A model generated the notes under the pieces. The model was given only the letters and a program-made list of their open reading frames with translations, had not been told where the DNA came from and searched no databases. From Williamsia sp. 1135 (lineage in GTDB: Bacteria > Actinomycetota > Actinomycetes > Mycobacteriales > Mycobacteriaceae), in contig NZ_MJEI01000107.1 in assembly GCF_002095395.1 (NCBI RefSeq), forward strand, positions 372,001 to 436,000: DNA of 64,000 nucleotides. Reading direction: 5' to 3'. The position numbers were made by a program, and so were the translations under genes. Shown here one piece after another: positions 1 through 10,051 of this stretch (its first letter is position 1; every line of letters begins with the position of its first letter).

Positions 1-1592
1 GCCTTCAGTCGCTCGGTGTCGCGCAGCATCAAGGTCAGACGTTTGTAGGTCGCGGCGCGGCGGGCGAATCCGATCGTCAACACCCGCGAGCTGAACACCC
101 CGGCGGTCCACCCCAATTCGGCAGCCGAGAAACCGCGCTCGAGGCCGGACCGGCGTAGTCGGCGCCGGACCTCGGCGATCAATTCGGTACGAAGCAGATT
201 TCGGGTCGCCCAGAGCTGTTGCGCCGGAACATTTTTCATTGCTGCCAGCGTGTCCGCTTCGTCCGGCGTCCCGGCGTGACCCACGGCGGCCAGTTCGGTC
301 CAGCGGCGCGACGACCACGTCGGGGCGTGCACCCCATTGGTGACGGAGCCGATGGGCACCTGTGCGGCATCGAAACCCGGCCACAGCGGGCCGAACATCT
401 CGCGACTGACCGCGCCGTGCAGTTTGGACACGCCATTGGTTCGCTGCCCGAGGCGAAGTCCCATGTGCGCCATGTTGAATACACCGGGATCGCTCTCGCT
501 GCCCAGTTCCAGGATTCGGGACAACGCGAGCCCGGGCAGCAACGTCGATTGCCCCTGCTCGTCTCCGAAATAATGGCGCACCATGTCGAGCGGAAAGCGA
601 TCGATACCCGCAGGGACAGGTGTGTGCGTCGTGAACACGGTCGAAGCACGCACTGCGGCGAGCGCGGTGTCGAAGTCGAGACCGGCTCCGGCCGGAGATA
701 CGAACTCACGAATACGTTCCGCACCGAGGAAGCCGGCGTGACCTTCGTTCATGTGGAAAACGTCGGGATCGGGTAGGCCCTGGATCCGGGTGTATTCGCG
801 TACCGCGCGCACGCCGCCGACCCCGGCCAGGATCTCCTGTTTGATGCGATGGTCTTGGTCGCCGCCATAGAGCCGGTCGGTGACGCCACGCAGATCGGTG
901 TCATTGTCTGGAATGTCGGAGTCGAGGAGCAGCAACGGGATTCGTCCCACATCGGCCACCCACAGGCGGGCCCGCAAAACCCGGTTGTCGGGCATCGGGA
1001 CCCGAACGGTGACCGGGTTGCCGTCCGCGTCGTTGACCGTACGAACCGACAACCCCTGCGGATCCAGGTTGGGGTACCGCTCGGTCTGCCAACCATCGGC
1101 GGTGAGCGATTGCCGGAAGTAGCCACTGCGATAGAGCAGGCCGACGCCGATCAGCGGCAGTCCGAGGTCGGACGCGGCCTTGAGGTGGTCACCGGCAAGT
1201 ATCCCGAGGCCACCCGAATAGATGGGTAATACCTCCGAGACGCCGAACTCCATCGAGAAGTACGCGATACCGGTAGGGAAGCGGTGTCCGGAAGCCACCT
1301 GCTGTTGGAACCATCTGGGCTCCTCCAGGTAGGCGTCGAGGTCCGCGGCAAGTTCATCGAGCCTGCTCAAGAAGCCGTCATCATCGGCAAGTTCTTGCAG
1401 GCGAGCGGGCCCGATGTCACCCAGCAGTCGCAGTGGATCCCTCGATCCGGCCCACAGGTCCGGGTCGATGGAGGCGAAGAGATCTTGGGTCGGCGGGTGC
1501 CAGGACCAACGCAGATTGGTCGACAGATCCGCCAGGGCTTGGAGGGGCTCGGGGAGGTGGGCGCGGACGGTGAAGCGGCGCAGTGCTTTCAC
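1..1592 (-). CDS. glgP: Glycogen/alpha-glucan phosphorylase, 5' part only
   Basis: The frame is open from a GTG at 1592 to the window edge, giving about 530 N-terminal residues; the C-terminus is outside. It releases glucose-1-phosphate from alpha-1,4-glucans in the cytoplasm. Translated stretches match the bacterial GT35 phosphorylase subfamily seen in mycobacteria: an N-terminal segment with STNLRWSW, the block SMEFGVSEVLPIYSGGLGI, then HMNEGHAGF, FTTHTPVPAGIDRF, VTNGVHAPTW and, near the edge, TYKRLTLMLRD. The pyridoxal-phosphate lysine lies beyond the window. The start is supported by a -10-like TAGGGT seven bases upstream, which suggests a leaderless message. The gene is divergent from dop. 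Family assignment is firm; the exact start is probable. Confidence 0.9.
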   Translation of the reverse strand, partial: MKALRRFTVRAHLPEPLQALADLSTNLRWSWHPPTQDLFASIDPDLWAGSRDPLRLLGDIGPARLQELADDDGFLSRLDELAADLDAYLEEPRWFQQQVASGHRFPTGIAYFSMEFGVSEVLPIYSGGLGILAGDHLKAASDLGLPLIGVGLLYRSGYFRQSLTADGWQTERYPNLDPQGLSVRTVNDADGNPVTVRVPMPDNRVLRARLWVADVGRIPLLLLDSDIPDNDTDLRGVTDRLYGGDQDHRIKQEILAGVGGVRAVREYTRIQGLPDPDVFHMNEGHAGFLGAERIREFVSPAGAGLDFDTALAAVRASTVFTTHTPVPAGIDRFPLDMVRHYFGDEQGQSTLLPGLALSRILELGSESDPGVFNMAHMGLRLGQRTNGVSKLHGAVSREMFGPLWPGFDAAQVPIGSVTNGVHAPTWSSRRWTELAAVGHAGTPDEADTLAAMKNVPAQQLWATRNLLRTELIAEVRRRLRRSGLERGFSAAELGWTAGVFSSRVLTIGFARRAATYKRLTLMLRDTERLK

Positions 1593-1599
1593 GGCGCAA

Positions 1600-1605
1600 A
1601 CCCTA
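1600..1605 (-). promoter_or_regulatory. Leaderless -10 element of glgP
   Basis: On the minus strand TAGGGT lies seven bases before the GTG at 1592. TANNNT at this distance is the usual layout for leaderless actinobacterial transcripts. No clear -35 or ribosome-binding site is seen. Confidence 0.45.
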
Positions 1606-1712
1606 CCGACGAGCGGGCTACCGCGCGAGCGCGACGGTCAGATGTACATCTGGCTGTAATCAGCCGAGTCCTGCGGCGAGGAGCGCGCGACATGGCCGTG
1701 CGGTCGCACAGC

Positions 1713-1718
1713 TAGGCT
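1713..1718 (+). promoter_or_regulatory. Leaderless -10 element of dop
   Basis: TAGGCT ends six bases before the ATG at 1725, so transcription would begin at or next to the start codon. No Shine-Dalgarno sequence precedes dop. Confidence 0.45.
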
Positions 1719-1724
1719 CGGGGC

Positions 1725-3227
1725 ATGCAACGCATAATCGGAACCGAAGTCGAGTACGGGATCTCGGCACCGAACGATCCAGGTGCCAACCCGATCATGA
1801 CCTCGACCCAGGCTGTTCTCGCCTACGCGGCGGCCGCCGGCGTTCCCCGTGCGAAGCGGACACGCTGGGACTATGAGGTCGAGTCGCCGTTGCGCGATGC
1901 CCGCGGGTTCGATCTGGGCCGCAGCTCCGGCCCGGCTCCCATCATCGATGCCGACGAGGTCGGCGCCGCCAACATGATCCTCACCAACGGTGCTCGGCTG
2001 TATGTCGACCACGCCCACCCGGAGTATTCCGCTCCGGAAGTCACCGATCCGCTCGACGCCGTCATCTGGGACAAAGCCGGGGAACGGGTCATGGAGGCGG
2101 CGGCGCGGCATGTCGCGAGCGTGCCGGGCGCCCCGAAACTGCAGCTGTACAAGAACAACATCGACAACAAAGGCGCCTCGTACGGCACCCACGAGAACTA
2201 CCTCATGGCGCGCTCGACCCCCTTCACGTCGGTGATCACCGGCCTCACCCCGTTCTTTGCATCGCGTCAGGTGTTCACCGGGTCGGGTCGGGTCGGTATC
2301 GGTCAATCCGGCGACGAAACCGGCTTTCAACTGAGCCAGCGCGCCGATTACATCGAGGTAGAGGTCGGGCTGGAGACCACGCTCAAGCGCGGCATCATCA
2401 ACACCCGCGACGAGCCGCACGCTGACCCCGAGCGCTACCGCCGTCTGCACGTGATCATCGGCGACGCCAATCTGGCGGAGACTGCCACGTATCTGAAGGT
2501 GGGCACGGCCTGCCTGGTGCTCGACCTCATCGAGGCGGGGGTGGAGCTCAGCGACCTCGAACTCGCCAGGCCGGTGCACGCCGTCCATGTGATCAGCCAC
2601 GATCCGACGCTGCAGGCAACGGTCGCGCTCGCCGATGGGCGGGAGATGACGGCGCTTGCGCTGCAACGGATCTACCACGAGCGCGTGTCGGCTTTCCACG
2701 ATGCCAACCACAGTGACGACCTGCGGGCCAAGGACGTGATCGACACCTGGGCGGACGTACTCGACAAACTCGAGCGCGATCCGATGGAGTGCGCAGACCT
2801 CCTCGACTGGCCCGCGAAACTCCGATTGCTCGAGGGTTTCCGCCAGCGCGAGAACCTGGCCTGGTCGGCGCCCCGGCTGCACCTGGTGGACTTGCAGTAC
2901 TCCGATGTCCGGCTCGACAAGGGGCTGTACAACCGTTTGGTCGCCCGTGGCTCCATGAAGCGCCTCACCACCGAGCAGCAGGTCATGGATGCGATCGGGT
3001 CGCCTCCCGAGAACACCCGGGCGTACTTCCGCGGCGAATGTCTGCGCAGGTTCGGTGCCGACATCGCGGCGGCTAGTTGGGATTCGGTGATCTTTGACCT
3101 CGGCGGTGAGTCGCTGGTCCGCATTCCGACGCTCGAACCACTCCGGGGGAGTCGGGCCCACGTCGGTGAACTGCTCGATTCGGTGAATTCGGCGGCGGAA
3201 CTGGTTAATCAGCTGACCAATCCGTAG
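1725..3227 (+). CDS. dop: Pup deamidase/depupylase Dop
   Basis: 500 residues, the normal Dop length. Dop converts the C-terminal Gln of Pup to Glu so that PafA can ligate it, and also removes Pup from conjugates. It has a glutamine-synthetase-like fold. Visible are the N-terminal GTEVEYGIS (ATP/Mg glutamate), the nucleophile Asp95 in [28 protein letters not shown], and [11 protein letters not shown]. The insertion between residues 38 and 80, absent from PafA, marks it as Dop. It is upstream of pup, prcB and prcA as in other actinobacteria. The AAA ATPase gene mpa, usually nearby, is not here; glgP takes the upstream place. Confidence 0.96.
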   Translation: MQRIIGTEVEYGISAPNDPGANPIMTSTQAVLAYAAAAGVPRAKRTRWDYEVESPLRDARGFDLGRSSGPAPIIDADEVGAANMILTNGARLYVDHAHPEYSAPEVTDPLDAVIWDKAGERVMEAAARHVASVPGAPKLQLYKNNIDNKGASYGTHENYLMARSTPFTSVITGLTPFFASRQVFTGSGRVGIGQSGDETGFQLSQRADYIEVEVGLETTLKRGIINTRDEPHADPERYRRLHVIIGDANLAETATYLKVGTACLVLDLIEAGVELSDLELARPVHAVHVISHDPTLQATVALADGREMTALALQRIYHERVSAFHDANHSDDLRAKDVIDTWADVLDKLERDPMECADLLDWPAKLRLLEGFRQRENLAWSAPRLHLVDLQYSDVRLDKGLYNRLVARGSMKRLTTEQQVMDAIGSPPENTRAYFRGECLRRFGADIAAASWDSVIFDLGGESLVRIPTLEPLRGSRAHVGELLDSVNSAAELVNQLTNP

Positions 3228-3272
3228 TGCGGCCCGCGTCGGCATATACCAGGCGAGATCCCCTTGGCCCGG

Positions 3273-3307
3273 TAGGGTGAACAGTACGAGCGGTCCCTGC
3301 GGGACCG
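3273..3307 (+). promoter_or_regulatory. Possible promoter and leader hairpin of pup
   Basis: TAGGGT at 3273-3278 could be a -10 box for the pup-prcB-prcA genes. It is followed by a perfect short hairpin (CGGTCCC, three-base loop, GGGACCG, 3291-3307) that would lie in the 5' leader. A strong AAGGAGG at 3315-3321 then precedes the pup ATG. The promoter is inferred from sequence alone. Confidence 0.35.
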
Positions 3308-3326
3308 TGGTCTGAAGGAGGCAGCG

Positions 3327-3521
3327 ATGGCGCAGGAACAAACCAAGCGCACGGGCGGTAATGACGACGACAATGAATCGGGTCCCGATTCGGGTGCCGG
3401 TCAGGAACGCCGTGAAAAGCTGGCCGACGACACCGACGACCTGCTCGACGAGATCGATGATGTACTCGAAGAAAATGCCGAGGACTTCGTCCGTGCCTAT
3501 GTCCAGAAGGGCGGCCAGTGA
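3327..3521 (+). CDS. pup: Prokaryotic ubiquitin-like protein Pup
   Basis: 64 residues, acidic and largely disordered, with a central helical region (residues about 30-55, rich in Asp, Glu and Leu) that binds the proteasomal ATPase coiled coils. It ends in KGGQ, so it is made in the Gln form and needs Dop before ligation to substrate lysines by PafA. It has a strong ribosome-binding site AAGGAGG. Its stop codon overlaps the prcB start (GTGA), as expected for translational coupling with the protease subunits. Confidence 0.97.
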   Translation: MAQEQTKRTGGNDDDNESGPDSGAGQERREKLADDTDDLLDEIDDVLEENAEDFVRAYVQKGGQ

Positions 3522-4387
3522 CCGATCGAATCCGGTCTCTCGGCCAGGACATCTCATCGTTTTCCGACTACCTGCGTAATTACGCTCCAGACTTGTTGCC
3601 CAAGAACAGGTTTCCGGAGGGGGCTACCGCGAACATTCCGCACGGCACCACCATCGTCGCGATCACCTACCCCGGTGGGGTGGTGATCGCGGGCGATCGT
3701 CGTGCCACTGCAGGTCACCTGATCGCCAGCCGCGACATGCGGAAGGTGTTCATCACCGACGAGTACTCAGCGGCGGGTATCGCGGGCACAGCCGGCGTGG
3801 CCATCGAGATGATCCGGCTGTTCGCCGTGGAGCTCGAGCACTACGAGAAGATCGAAGGCGTATCGCTCACGCTCGATGGCAAGGTCAACCGCCTCGCGTC
3901 GATGGTCCGTTCGAACTTGGAGGCCGCGATGGCCGGTCTGGCAGCGATTCCGCTGCTCGTCGGTTACGACTCGGATGCGATCGATCCGCAGCGTCCAGGC
4001 CGCATCTTCTCCTTCGACGTCGCCGGTGATCGACACGAGGAACACGGCGGCTACCAGGCAATCGGCTCGGGTTCGGTGTTCGCGAAGTCTGCCATCAAAA
4101 AGCTGTATCGCCACGACATGACCGCGGCGCAGGCGCTCGAGATCGCTGTCGAGTCGCTGTACGACGCGGCCGACGACGACTCCGCGACCGGCGGACCGGA
4201 CATGGTGCGTGGTCTCTATCCGACCGCGGCGACAGTCGGTCCCGACGGTGCGACGGTCGTCCCGGCCGAAGACATCGAAGAAGCAGCGCGCTCCGTCATC
4301 TCCCGTCGTTCCGCAGCGGGAGACGAAGCGAACCGGAGCTCGACCCGGACTGCCAATGGTGGCGTCAGTGCAGGTGGTGAAGCATGA
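3518..4387 (+). CDS. prcB: 20S proteasome beta subunit
   Basis: 289 residues, starting at a GTG that overlaps the pup stop. It forms the inner catalytic rings of the 20S core. A propeptide of about 43 residues ends at HG, exposing Thr44 (GTTIVAI) as the N-terminal nucleophile after self-cleavage. GDRRAT, GTAG and the lysine-containing strand follow the usual beta-subunit pattern, and [10 protein letters not shown] is characteristic of PrcB. The C-terminal tail after about residue 255 is Ser/Arg/Ala-rich and probably disordered. The gene overlaps prcA by four bases (ATGA). Confidence 0.97.
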   Translation: MTDRIRSLGQDISSFSDYLRNYAPDLLPKNRFPEGATANIPHGTTIVAITYPGGVVIAGDRRATAGHLIASRDMRKVFITDEYSAAGIAGTAGVAIEMIRLFAVELEHYEKIEGVSLTLDGKVNRLASMVRSNLEAAMAGLAAIPLLVGYDSDAIDPQRPGRIFSFDVAGDRHEEHGGYQAIGSGSVFAKSAIKKLYRHDMTAAQALEIAVESLYDAADDDSATGGPDMVRGLYPTAATVGPDGATVVPAEDIEEAARSVISRRSAAGDEANRSSTRTANGGVSAGGEA

Positions 4388-5151
4388 CCTTCCCGTATTA
4401 CGCGAGTGCCGAACAGATCATGCGCGACCGTTCGGAGCTGGCCCGCAAGGGCATCGCACGCGGGCGCAGCGTCGTAGCGCTCACCTACGCCGACGGAGTG
4501 CTGTTCGTTGCCGAGAACCCGTCGAACACCCTGCGCAAGGTCAGCGAGATCTACGACCGCATCGGTTTCGCGGCGGTCGGCAAGTACAACGAGTTCGAGA
4601 GTCTGCGTAAGGCGGGCATCCAGCACGCCGACATGCGCGGATATCAGTACGACAGGCTCGATGTCAGTGGTTTGTCGTTGGCAAATGCGTACGCCAGCAC
4701 GCTGGGTTCGGTGTTCACCGAGCAGCCGAAGCCTTACGAGGTCGAGTTGTGTGTTGCCGAGGTGAGCCGTCCCGGCAAGCCCGGTCCGTCGCAGCTCTAC
4801 CGGATCACCTATGACGGATCGATCGTCGACGAGACCAAGTTTCTCGTCATGGGCGGCACCACCGAGGCGATCTCGGCGTCGATGAAGGAGTCGTACGACT
4901 CCGAGGCTGATCTGCGAAGTGCTCTGGCGTCCGCGATCAGCGCGTTGCAGACCCCGGCTGCATCGAATGGCTCGGGTTCTTCCTCGTCGTCATCATCGTC
5001 GACCCCGGCGCCTGCTCCGGAGCCACGCAAGCTCGAGCCAAGCGACCTCGAGGTCGCGATTCTCGATCACGGTCGGCCCCGGCGCGCATTCCGGCGACTG
5101 ACAGGTTCGACCTTGGTCGATCTTCTCCCGGAAGGCTCGACCGAAAGCTGA
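4384..5151 (+). CDS. prcA: 20S proteasome alpha subunit
   Basis: 255 residues. It forms the outer gating rings of the 20S core and docks activators such as the Mpa/ARC ATPase. The N-terminal gate begins [16 protein letters not shown], followed by the alpha-type helix [12 protein letters not shown] and the core fold ([30 protein letters not shown]). Residues about 199-208 are a run of serines inside a Ser/Pro linker that leads to a conserved C-terminal segment ([12 protein letters not shown]). There is no catalytic Thr, as expected. It is the last gene of the coupled pup-prcB-prcA unit; pafA follows after 39 bp with its own apparent promoter. Confidence 0.96.
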   Translation: MTFPYYASAEQIMRDRSELARKGIARGRSVVALTYADGVLFVAENPSNTLRKVSEIYDRIGFAAVGKYNEFESLRKAGIQHADMRGYQYDRLDVSGLSLANAYASTLGSVFTEQPKPYEVELCVAEVSRPGKPGPSQLYRITYDGSIVDETKFLVMGGTTEAISASMKESYDSEADLRSALASAISALQTPAASNGSGSSSSSSSSTPAPAPEPRKLEPSDLEVAILDHGRPRRAFRRLTGSTLVDLLPEGSTES

Positions 5152-5178
5152 AGCACTACCCACCAGGACACTCGACGG

Positions 5179-5184
5179 TAGGTT
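5179..5184 (+). promoter_or_regulatory. Leaderless -10 element of pafA
   Basis: TAGGTT lies six bases before the GTG start of pafA at 5191. There is no ribosome-binding site, which fits a separate leaderless transcript for pafA. Confidence 0.45.
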
Positions 5185-5190
5185 GAAATC

Positions 5191-6549
5191 GTGGAACGAC
5201 GAATAATGGGTATCGAAACCGAATTCGGTGTGACGTGTACTTTTCACGGGCATCGTCGGCTCAGTCCCGACGAAGTTGCGCGGTATCTCTTCCGCCGGGT
5301 GGTCTCGTGGGGGCGTTCGTCGAACGTGTTCCTGCAGAACGGGGCGCGGCTCTATCTGGACGTCGGGTCGCATCCCGAGTACGCGACTGCCGAATGCGAC
5401 AACCTCCAGCAACTGATCGAGCACGATCGGGCCGGCGAGCTGGTGCTGGAAGACCTTCTGGTGGACGCCGAGCGGCGTCTCGCCGATGAGGGGATCGGCG
5501 GTGACATCTACCTGTTCAAGAACAACACCGACTCAGCAGGTAATTCGTATGGTTGCCACGAGAATTACCTGGTGGTTCGCGCCGGAGAGTTCTCGCGGAT
5601 CTCCGACGTGCTGCTCCCGTTCCTGGTCACCCGCCAGCTGATCTGCGGCGCAGGCAAAGTCCTGCAGACGCCGAAGGCCGCGACCTTCTGTCTGTCCCAG
5701 CGTGCCGAACACATCTGGGAGGGCGTCTCGTCGGCGACCACCCGCAGCCGGCCGATCATCAACACCCGAGACGAGCCGCACGCGGACGCCGAGAAGTACC
5801 GGCGACTACATGTAATCGTCGGCGACTCAAACATGGCCGAGACCACGACGATGCTCAAGGTCGGATCAGCCGCTCTGGTGCTTGAGATGATCGAATCGGG
5901 CGTCTCGTTCCGGGACTTCGCCCTCGACAACCCGATCCGGGCGATTCGGGAGGTCTCGCATGATCTCACCGGACGTCGTCCGGTTCGGCTGGCCGGCGGC
6001 CGACAGGCGAGCGCGCTCGACATCCAGCGCGAGTACCACGTGCGCGCCGTCGAGCACCTGCGCACCCGCAAGCCGGATCAGAACATGACCCAGGTCGTCG
6101 ACCTCTGGGGCCGGATGCTCGACGCGGTCGAGCAGCAGGACTACGCGAAGGTCGACACCGAGATCGACTGGGTCATCAAGCGCAAGCTGTTCCAGCGCTA
6201 CCAGGACCGTTACTCGATGGAGCTGTCCGATCCGAAGATCTCTCAACTCGACCTTGCGTACCACGACATAAAGCGTGGTCGCGGTGTCTTCGACCTGCTG
6301 CAACGCAAGGGTCTGGCCGCCCGGGTCACCACAGACGAGGCGATCGCCGCCGCCGTCGACACACCGCCGCAGACCACGAGGGCGAAACTGCGCGGGGACT
6401 TCATCGCCGCGGCACAGAAGGCGGGGCGTGACTTCACGGTCGATTGGGTTCACCTCAAACTCAACGACCAGGCCCAGCGCACAGTCCTGTGCAAGGACCC
6501 CTTCCGCAATGTCGATGAGCGCGTCGAACGGCTGATCGCCTCCATGTAG
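5191..6549 (+). CDS. pafA: Pup-protein ligase PafA
   Basis: 452 residues. It uses ATP to phosphorylate the C-terminal Glu of Pup and joins it to a substrate lysine, marking proteins for the proteasome. It is a homologue of Dop with the same glutamine-synthetase-like fold. Visible are GIETEFGV with Glu9 (ATP/Mg), Asp57 in [30 protein letters not shown], and [11 protein letters not shown]. It lacks the Dop loop, which separates the two paralogues. The GTG start is chosen from the TAGGTT box six bases upstream and because homologues begin at this Arg-rich MGIETE segment. Confidence 0.96.
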   Translation: MERRIMGIETEFGVTCTFHGHRRLSPDEVARYLFRRVVSWGRSSNVFLQNGARLYLDVGSHPEYATAECDNLQQLIEHDRAGELVLEDLLVDAERRLADEGIGGDIYLFKNNTDSAGNSYGCHENYLVVRAGEFSRISDVLLPFLVTRQLICGAGKVLQTPKAATFCLSQRAEHIWEGVSSATTRSRPIINTRDEPHADAEKYRRLHVIVGDSNMAETTTMLKVGSAALVLEMIESGVSFRDFALDNPIRAIREVSHDLTGRRPVRLAGGRQASALDIQREYHVRAVEHLRTRKPDQNMTQVVDLWGRMLDAVEQQDYAKVDTEIDWVIKRKLFQRYQDRYSMELSDPKISQLDLAYHDIKRGRGVFDLLQRKGLAARVTTDEAIAAAVDTPPQTTRAKLRGDFIAAAQKAGRDFTVDWVHLKLNDQAQRTVLCKDPFRNVDERVERLIASM

Positions 6550-6561
6550 ACCGCGCGGCAC

Positions 6562-6567
6562 TAGTCT
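6562..6567 (+). promoter_or_regulatory. Leaderless -10 element of pafB
   Basis: TAGTCT lies six bases before the GTG at 6574, in the short gap after pafA. It suggests that pafB and pafC can be transcribed separately from pafA as a leaderless message. Confidence 0.45.
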
Positions 6568-6573
6568 GGGCGG

Positions 6574-7620
6574 GTGGCAGAGTCAGGAATCAAGCCCGGG
6601 GGAAGTGGGATCGGCGGAGCCCCAAAGCCCAAGGCGAAGGTGGAGCGACAGATGAACCTGGTCATCTGCCTGCTCTCGACGCGGCAGTTCTTGTCCGCCG
6701 AACAGATTCGCAAGATCGTGGGCGGTTACGAGACGTCCAAGTCCGACGAGGCGTTCAACCGCATGTTCGAGCGGGACAAGAACGAACTCCGGGATCTGGG
6801 TATCCCGCTGGAGACCGGACGTAGCTCAGGACTGTCGCCGGTCGACGGCTACCGCATCGACCGCGATGCCTACGAGCTCAGTGACGTCGACCTGACCGAG
6901 GAAGAGGCCGCGGCAGTCGCGCTGGCTGCGGCCTTGTGGGATTCGCCCGGGCTCGCCGCCAACACCCACAGTGCGCTGATGAAGTTGCGCGCCGCGGGGG
7001 TGCAGGTCGACGCAGACGCCGTCTTCGAGGAATCGGCTCCCTCCATCCATTCTTCGGCGCCTCGCGGGATCGGTTCCCAGGAGGTCCTGACGACCCTCCT
7101 GGCGGCGGTCGATGCCCGTCGGCAGGTCCGTTTCGAGCATCGCTCGGCCAAGAACCAGCCGTATCAGACACGAACGATGAAGCCGTGGGGCGTTGTCACC
7201 CACCAGCGGCGTTGGTACCTGGTCGGCCACGATGTAGATCGAGGCGAGCCCCGGACCTTTCGGCTGTCCCGGATCGCCTCGGTGGAACCGTTCGGCAAAT
7301 CAGGCGTGGTCGTACAACCCGACGACGTGGATCTACGGGCAATCGTGGCCGATGCGGTGACCGTGTCGGGACCGCCCCGTATCGCCAAGATCTGGGTGGC
7401 GGACAATCGCGCCGCCGGTCTGCGGCGGATTGCGGCGGCGTCGTCGCCCGGTGTTTTCGCCGGCCGCGACGGTACGGTCCTGGACGTCGCGATGAACTCG
7501 ATCGATGGACTGTCCCGGCAGGTGCTCGGCGCCGGAGCGGATGCGGTCGTCGTGGAACCCGCCGAACTCCGGGACCACGTCGTCAACGAACTGCGGGCAC
7601 TGGTCGGGGGAGGGCGATGA
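6574..7620 (+). CDS. pafB: WYL-domain transcription activator PafB
   Basis: 348 residues. PafB and PafC form a heterodimer that activates the RecA/LexA-independent DNA damage response in mycobacteria. The N-terminal helix-turn-helix (residues about 25-90, RQMNLVICLLSTRQFLSAEQI) is followed by a WYL domain with the motif RRWYLVGHD and a C-terminal WCX extension. Despite the name it is not a proteasome component; it only lies next to pafA. Its stop overlaps the pafC start (ATGA), so the two subunits are made together. The role is transferred from mycobacterial homologues. Confidence 0.93.
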   Translation: MAESGIKPGGSGIGGAPKPKAKVERQMNLVICLLSTRQFLSAEQIRKIVGGYETSKSDEAFNRMFERDKNELRDLGIPLETGRSSGLSPVDGYRIDRDAYELSDVDLTEEEAAAVALAAALWDSPGLAANTHSALMKLRAAGVQVDADAVFEESAPSIHSSAPRGIGSQEVLTTLLAAVDARRQVRFEHRSAKNQPYQTRTMKPWGVVTHQRRWYLVGHDVDRGEPRTFRLSRIASVEPFGKSGVVVQPDDVDLRAIVADAVTVSGPPRIAKIWVADNRAAGLRRIAAASSPGVFAGRDGTVLDVAMNSIDGLSRQVLGAGADAVVVEPAELRDHVVNELRALVGGGR

Positions 7621-8603
7621 GTTCTCCGACAACGACGTCTCACCTCACCCGGCTGCTGGTCATGGTTCCGTACCTACAGGCTCATCCCGGTGTCAGCGCC
7701 GCGACGGCGGCGCGGGATCTGGGCACCACCAGCAAACAGGTGATGAGTGACCTCAACCAACTGTGGATGTGCGGGTTACCGGGGTATTCACCCGGAGACC
7801 TGATCGATCTGTCGTTCACCGAGGAAAGCATCGAGGTCACCTTTTCGGCGGGCATCGATCATCCACTTCGCTTGACCGCGGCCGAGGCCGCGCCGTTGCT
7901 CATCGCGCTGCGCGCGCTGATCGACACAGCGGGAGTAGTCGATACAGGTTCTGCGCGCACGGCCATCGCGAAGATCGAAGCGGCGATGGGCCCGTCGTCG
8001 GGTTCGGGTATCACGGCACCCACTGACGCCGGACCTGCCGAATCCAAAGCGGTTGTGGCCGTCCGCGTCGCAGTTCGAGACAAGCGCGCCCTTCGCCTGC
8101 GGTACTACTCCGCGTCCCGCGACGCGATCACGGACCGAATCGTGGATCCGGTACGACTGCAGGCGGTGGAGGGCAACGGTTATCTGGAAGCCTGGTGCCG
8201 CGACAGCGATGGGATCCGGCTGTTCCGATTCGACCGTATCGACGAAGCCGTGGTGCTCGATGAACCGGCCACGCCGCCTCACGGCACCGACGACTCGGCC
8301 GCACTGGGCCTGTTCGAATCCGACCCGGCGCTACCGTCCGCCTTGATCGAGATCGATTCCGATGTGATCTGGGTGATGGAGTACTACCTGATCGAGCCCG
8401 CCGACCCCGACGCGATTCCGGATTCGACGAAGCCGCTGCTGGCGACCATGACGTACGGTTCCGCGGAGTGGCTGACCCGGTTCATCGCCAGTTTCGGTGG
8501 CAAGATCCGTGTTCTCGACAACCCGGCTGTCAGCGCTGCTGTCACTGATCGGGCCACGGCTGCGCTGGCAATGTATTTGCAGAACACATCGGATTCGGTG
8601 TGA
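7617..8603 (+). CDS. pafC: WYL-domain transcription activator PafC
   Basis: 328 residues from the ATG at 7617, which overlaps the pafB stop. It is the partner of PafB. It has an N-terminal helix-turn-helix (HLTRLLVMVPYLQAHPGVS through TSKQVMSDLNQLW) and a WYL-type domain in which the motif reads GYLEAWCRD followed by RLFRFDRI. An in-frame upstream extension exists but would run inside pafB and does not resemble PafC, so it is rejected. It is proposed to sense DNA damage and recruit RNA polymerase, as shown for mycobacterial PafBC. Confidence 0.93.
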   Translation: MSSPTTTSHLTRLLVMVPYLQAHPGVSAATAARDLGTTSKQVMSDLNQLWMCGLPGYSPGDLIDLSFTEESIEVTFSAGIDHPLRLTAAEAAPLLIALRALIDTAGVVDTGSARTAIAKIEAAMGPSSGSGITAPTDAGPAESKAVVAVRVAVRDKRALRLRYYSASRDAITDRIVDPVRLQAVEGNGYLEAWCRDSDGIRLFRFDRIDEAVVLDEPATPPHGTDDSAALGLFESDPALPSALIEIDSDVIWVMEYYLIEPADPDAIPDSTKPLLATMTYGSAEWLTRFIASFGGKIRVLDNPAVSAAVTDRATAALAMYLQNTSDSV

Positions 8604-8708
8604 ACGTTCGGCAAACCCGGTCCGGGACGCCAGTCCGGGACACCAACTCCGGTAGCATCGACCCATAGTCGATTATGCCCTTATCGATTTTGTCAGAAAG
8701 GTAGTTCA

Positions 8709-8972
8709 ATGACTGGAGCACTCAGCTGGTGGCACATCGTCATTGTCGTCGCCGTCTTCATACTTTTGTTCGGTTCGAAAAAGCTGCCTGACGCGGCACG
8801 CGGCCTCGGCCGCTCCATGCGCATCTTCAAGAGCGAGATCAAAGAGATGCAGAACGATGGCAAGCCCGAGGGCGAGGCGCCGTCCGCTGATGCCGCGCCA
8901 CAGATCACCTCCGGCCTCGATGGTTCTACGCCGTCGCAGACGAACCCCGACACCGAGCGTCGATCCGCGTAA
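8709..8972 (+). CDS. tatA: Twin-arginine translocase subunit TatA
   Basis: 87 residues with the standard TatA layout: one N-terminal membrane helix ([15 protein letters not shown]), the GSKKLPD hinge, an amphipathic helix ([13 protein letters not shown]) and a polar, disordered tail. It oligomerises to form the export pore for folded Tat substrates. tatC follows after 107 bp. A possible -10 TAGCAT is at 8653-8658. The same order pafC-tatA-tatC-helY is found in M. tuberculosis. Confidence 0.95.
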   Translation: MTGALSWWHIVIVVAVFILLFGSKKLPDAARGLGRSMRIFKSEIKEMQNDGKPEGEAPSADAAPQITSGLDGSTPSQTNPDTERRSA

Positions 8973-9079
8973 CGATCACGGTCCTGTTGGCAGCAAGGCA
9001 GTTCACCGTTCATGAGAGTTCGGTGATCGATCCGGCTTGGTGCCAATCCACCAGCAACTGATCTGAAAACAGTCCACCA

Positions 9080-10051
9080 GTGCGCATTCCTCTCGACCCT
9101 CGGCGCCGTAAGCGCAAGGTCAATCCCGATGGCACCATGTCGTTGGTCGACCACCTTCGCGAGTTGCGGACCCGGCTGCTGATTTCAGTGGCCGCCATCG
9201 CGTTCACCACGATCCTCGGCTTCCTGTGGTACTCCCACGGCGTACTCGGCATGGATTCCCTCGGTGACCTGCTGCGTCAGCCCTATTGCGACCTGCCGGC
9301 GTCCTCACGGGCGAACCTCACAACCGACGATGCCTGTCGGCTTCTCGCGACCGGTCCGTTCGATCAGTTCATGCTTCGCCTCAAGGTGGCGTTGACCGCA
9401 GGTTTCGTGATGGCCTGCCCGGTCTGGTTCTACCAACTCTGGTCGTTCATCACACCCGGTATGCACTCGAAAGAGCGCAAGTACGCGGTCTCCTTTGTCA
9501 CTGCCGCGGCCATCCTGTTCATCGGTGGCGCCATTCTCGCGTACATGGTGGTCAGCAAGGCGTTCGAGTTCCTGCTCACCGTCGGTGACAACGTCCAGAT
9601 CACGGCGCTCGCCGGCGACCAGTACTTCAACTTCCTGCTGCACCTGCTGTTGATCTTCGGCGTGAGCTTCGAGATACCCCTGCTGATCGTCTCGCTGAAC
9701 TTGATCGGGGTGTTGCCCTACGCGAAGCTGAAGGCCTGGCGCCGCGGCCTGAACTTCGGGATGTTCGTGTTCGCAGCCGTGGCGACCCCCGGTAACGACC
9801 CGTTCACGATGCTGGCGCTGGCGGTTGCCCTGTGCATCCTGCTCGAGTTCGCGATCCAGATCGCCCGCATCCACGACAAGCGCAAGGCCAAGCGGGAAGC
9901 GTTGGAGTGGGGCAACGTCAGCGACGACGAGGCCTCGCCGATCGCCCCCGCGTCACCTGCCGAACCGGCGACGGCACCCGTCCGATCGTCGGCGCCGGTG
10001 TCGGCCACCTCCTCGGCGAGCGGAGTCGATCACTACGATGACACTCTCTGA
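9080..10051 (+). CDS. tatC: Twin-arginine translocase subunit TatC
   Basis: 323 residues, with six membrane helices. It recognises the twin-arginine signal peptide. The N-terminus has the TatC pattern [15 protein letters not shown], then [22 protein letters not shown] and a polar Ala/Pro/Ser-rich C-terminal tail of about 50 residues. The GTG start is at 9080; the next in-frame ATG (9137) would cut off the basic RRRKRK leader but is possible. Its last 14 bases overlap the helicase gene, indicating coupling. Confidence 0.94.
   Translation: MRIPLDPRRRKRKVNPDGTMSLVDHLRELRTRLLISVAAIAFTTILGFLWYSHGVLGMDSLGDLLRQPYCDLPASSRANLTTDDACRLLATGPFDQFMLRLKVALTAGFVMACPVWFYQLWSFITPGMHSKERKYAVSFVTAAAILFIGGAILAYMVVSKAFEFLLTVGDNVQITALAGDQYFNFLLHLLLIFGVSFEIPLLIVSLNLIGVLPYAKLKAWRRGLNFGMFVFAAVATPGNDPFTMLALAVALCILLEFAIQIARIHDKRKAKREALEWGNVSDDEASPIAPASPAEPATAPVRSSAPVSATSSASGVDHYDDTL

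Noticed and set aside
1638-3557. 639-residue open frame antisense to dop and pup
   Set aside because: The opposite strand holds recognisable Dop and Pup; the antisense protein has Arg/His/Val-rich composition typical of third-position GC shadow frames and no recognisable domain.
6936-7616. N-terminal extension of PafC running through pafB
   Set aside because: It lies fully inside pafB in another frame; ATG 7617 overlaps the pafB stop and begins at the conserved helix-turn-helix.
9825-10037. N-terminal extension of the HelY helicase
   Set aside because: It is inside tatC, Ser/Arg/Pro-rich, and the helicase signature begins right after ATG 10038.
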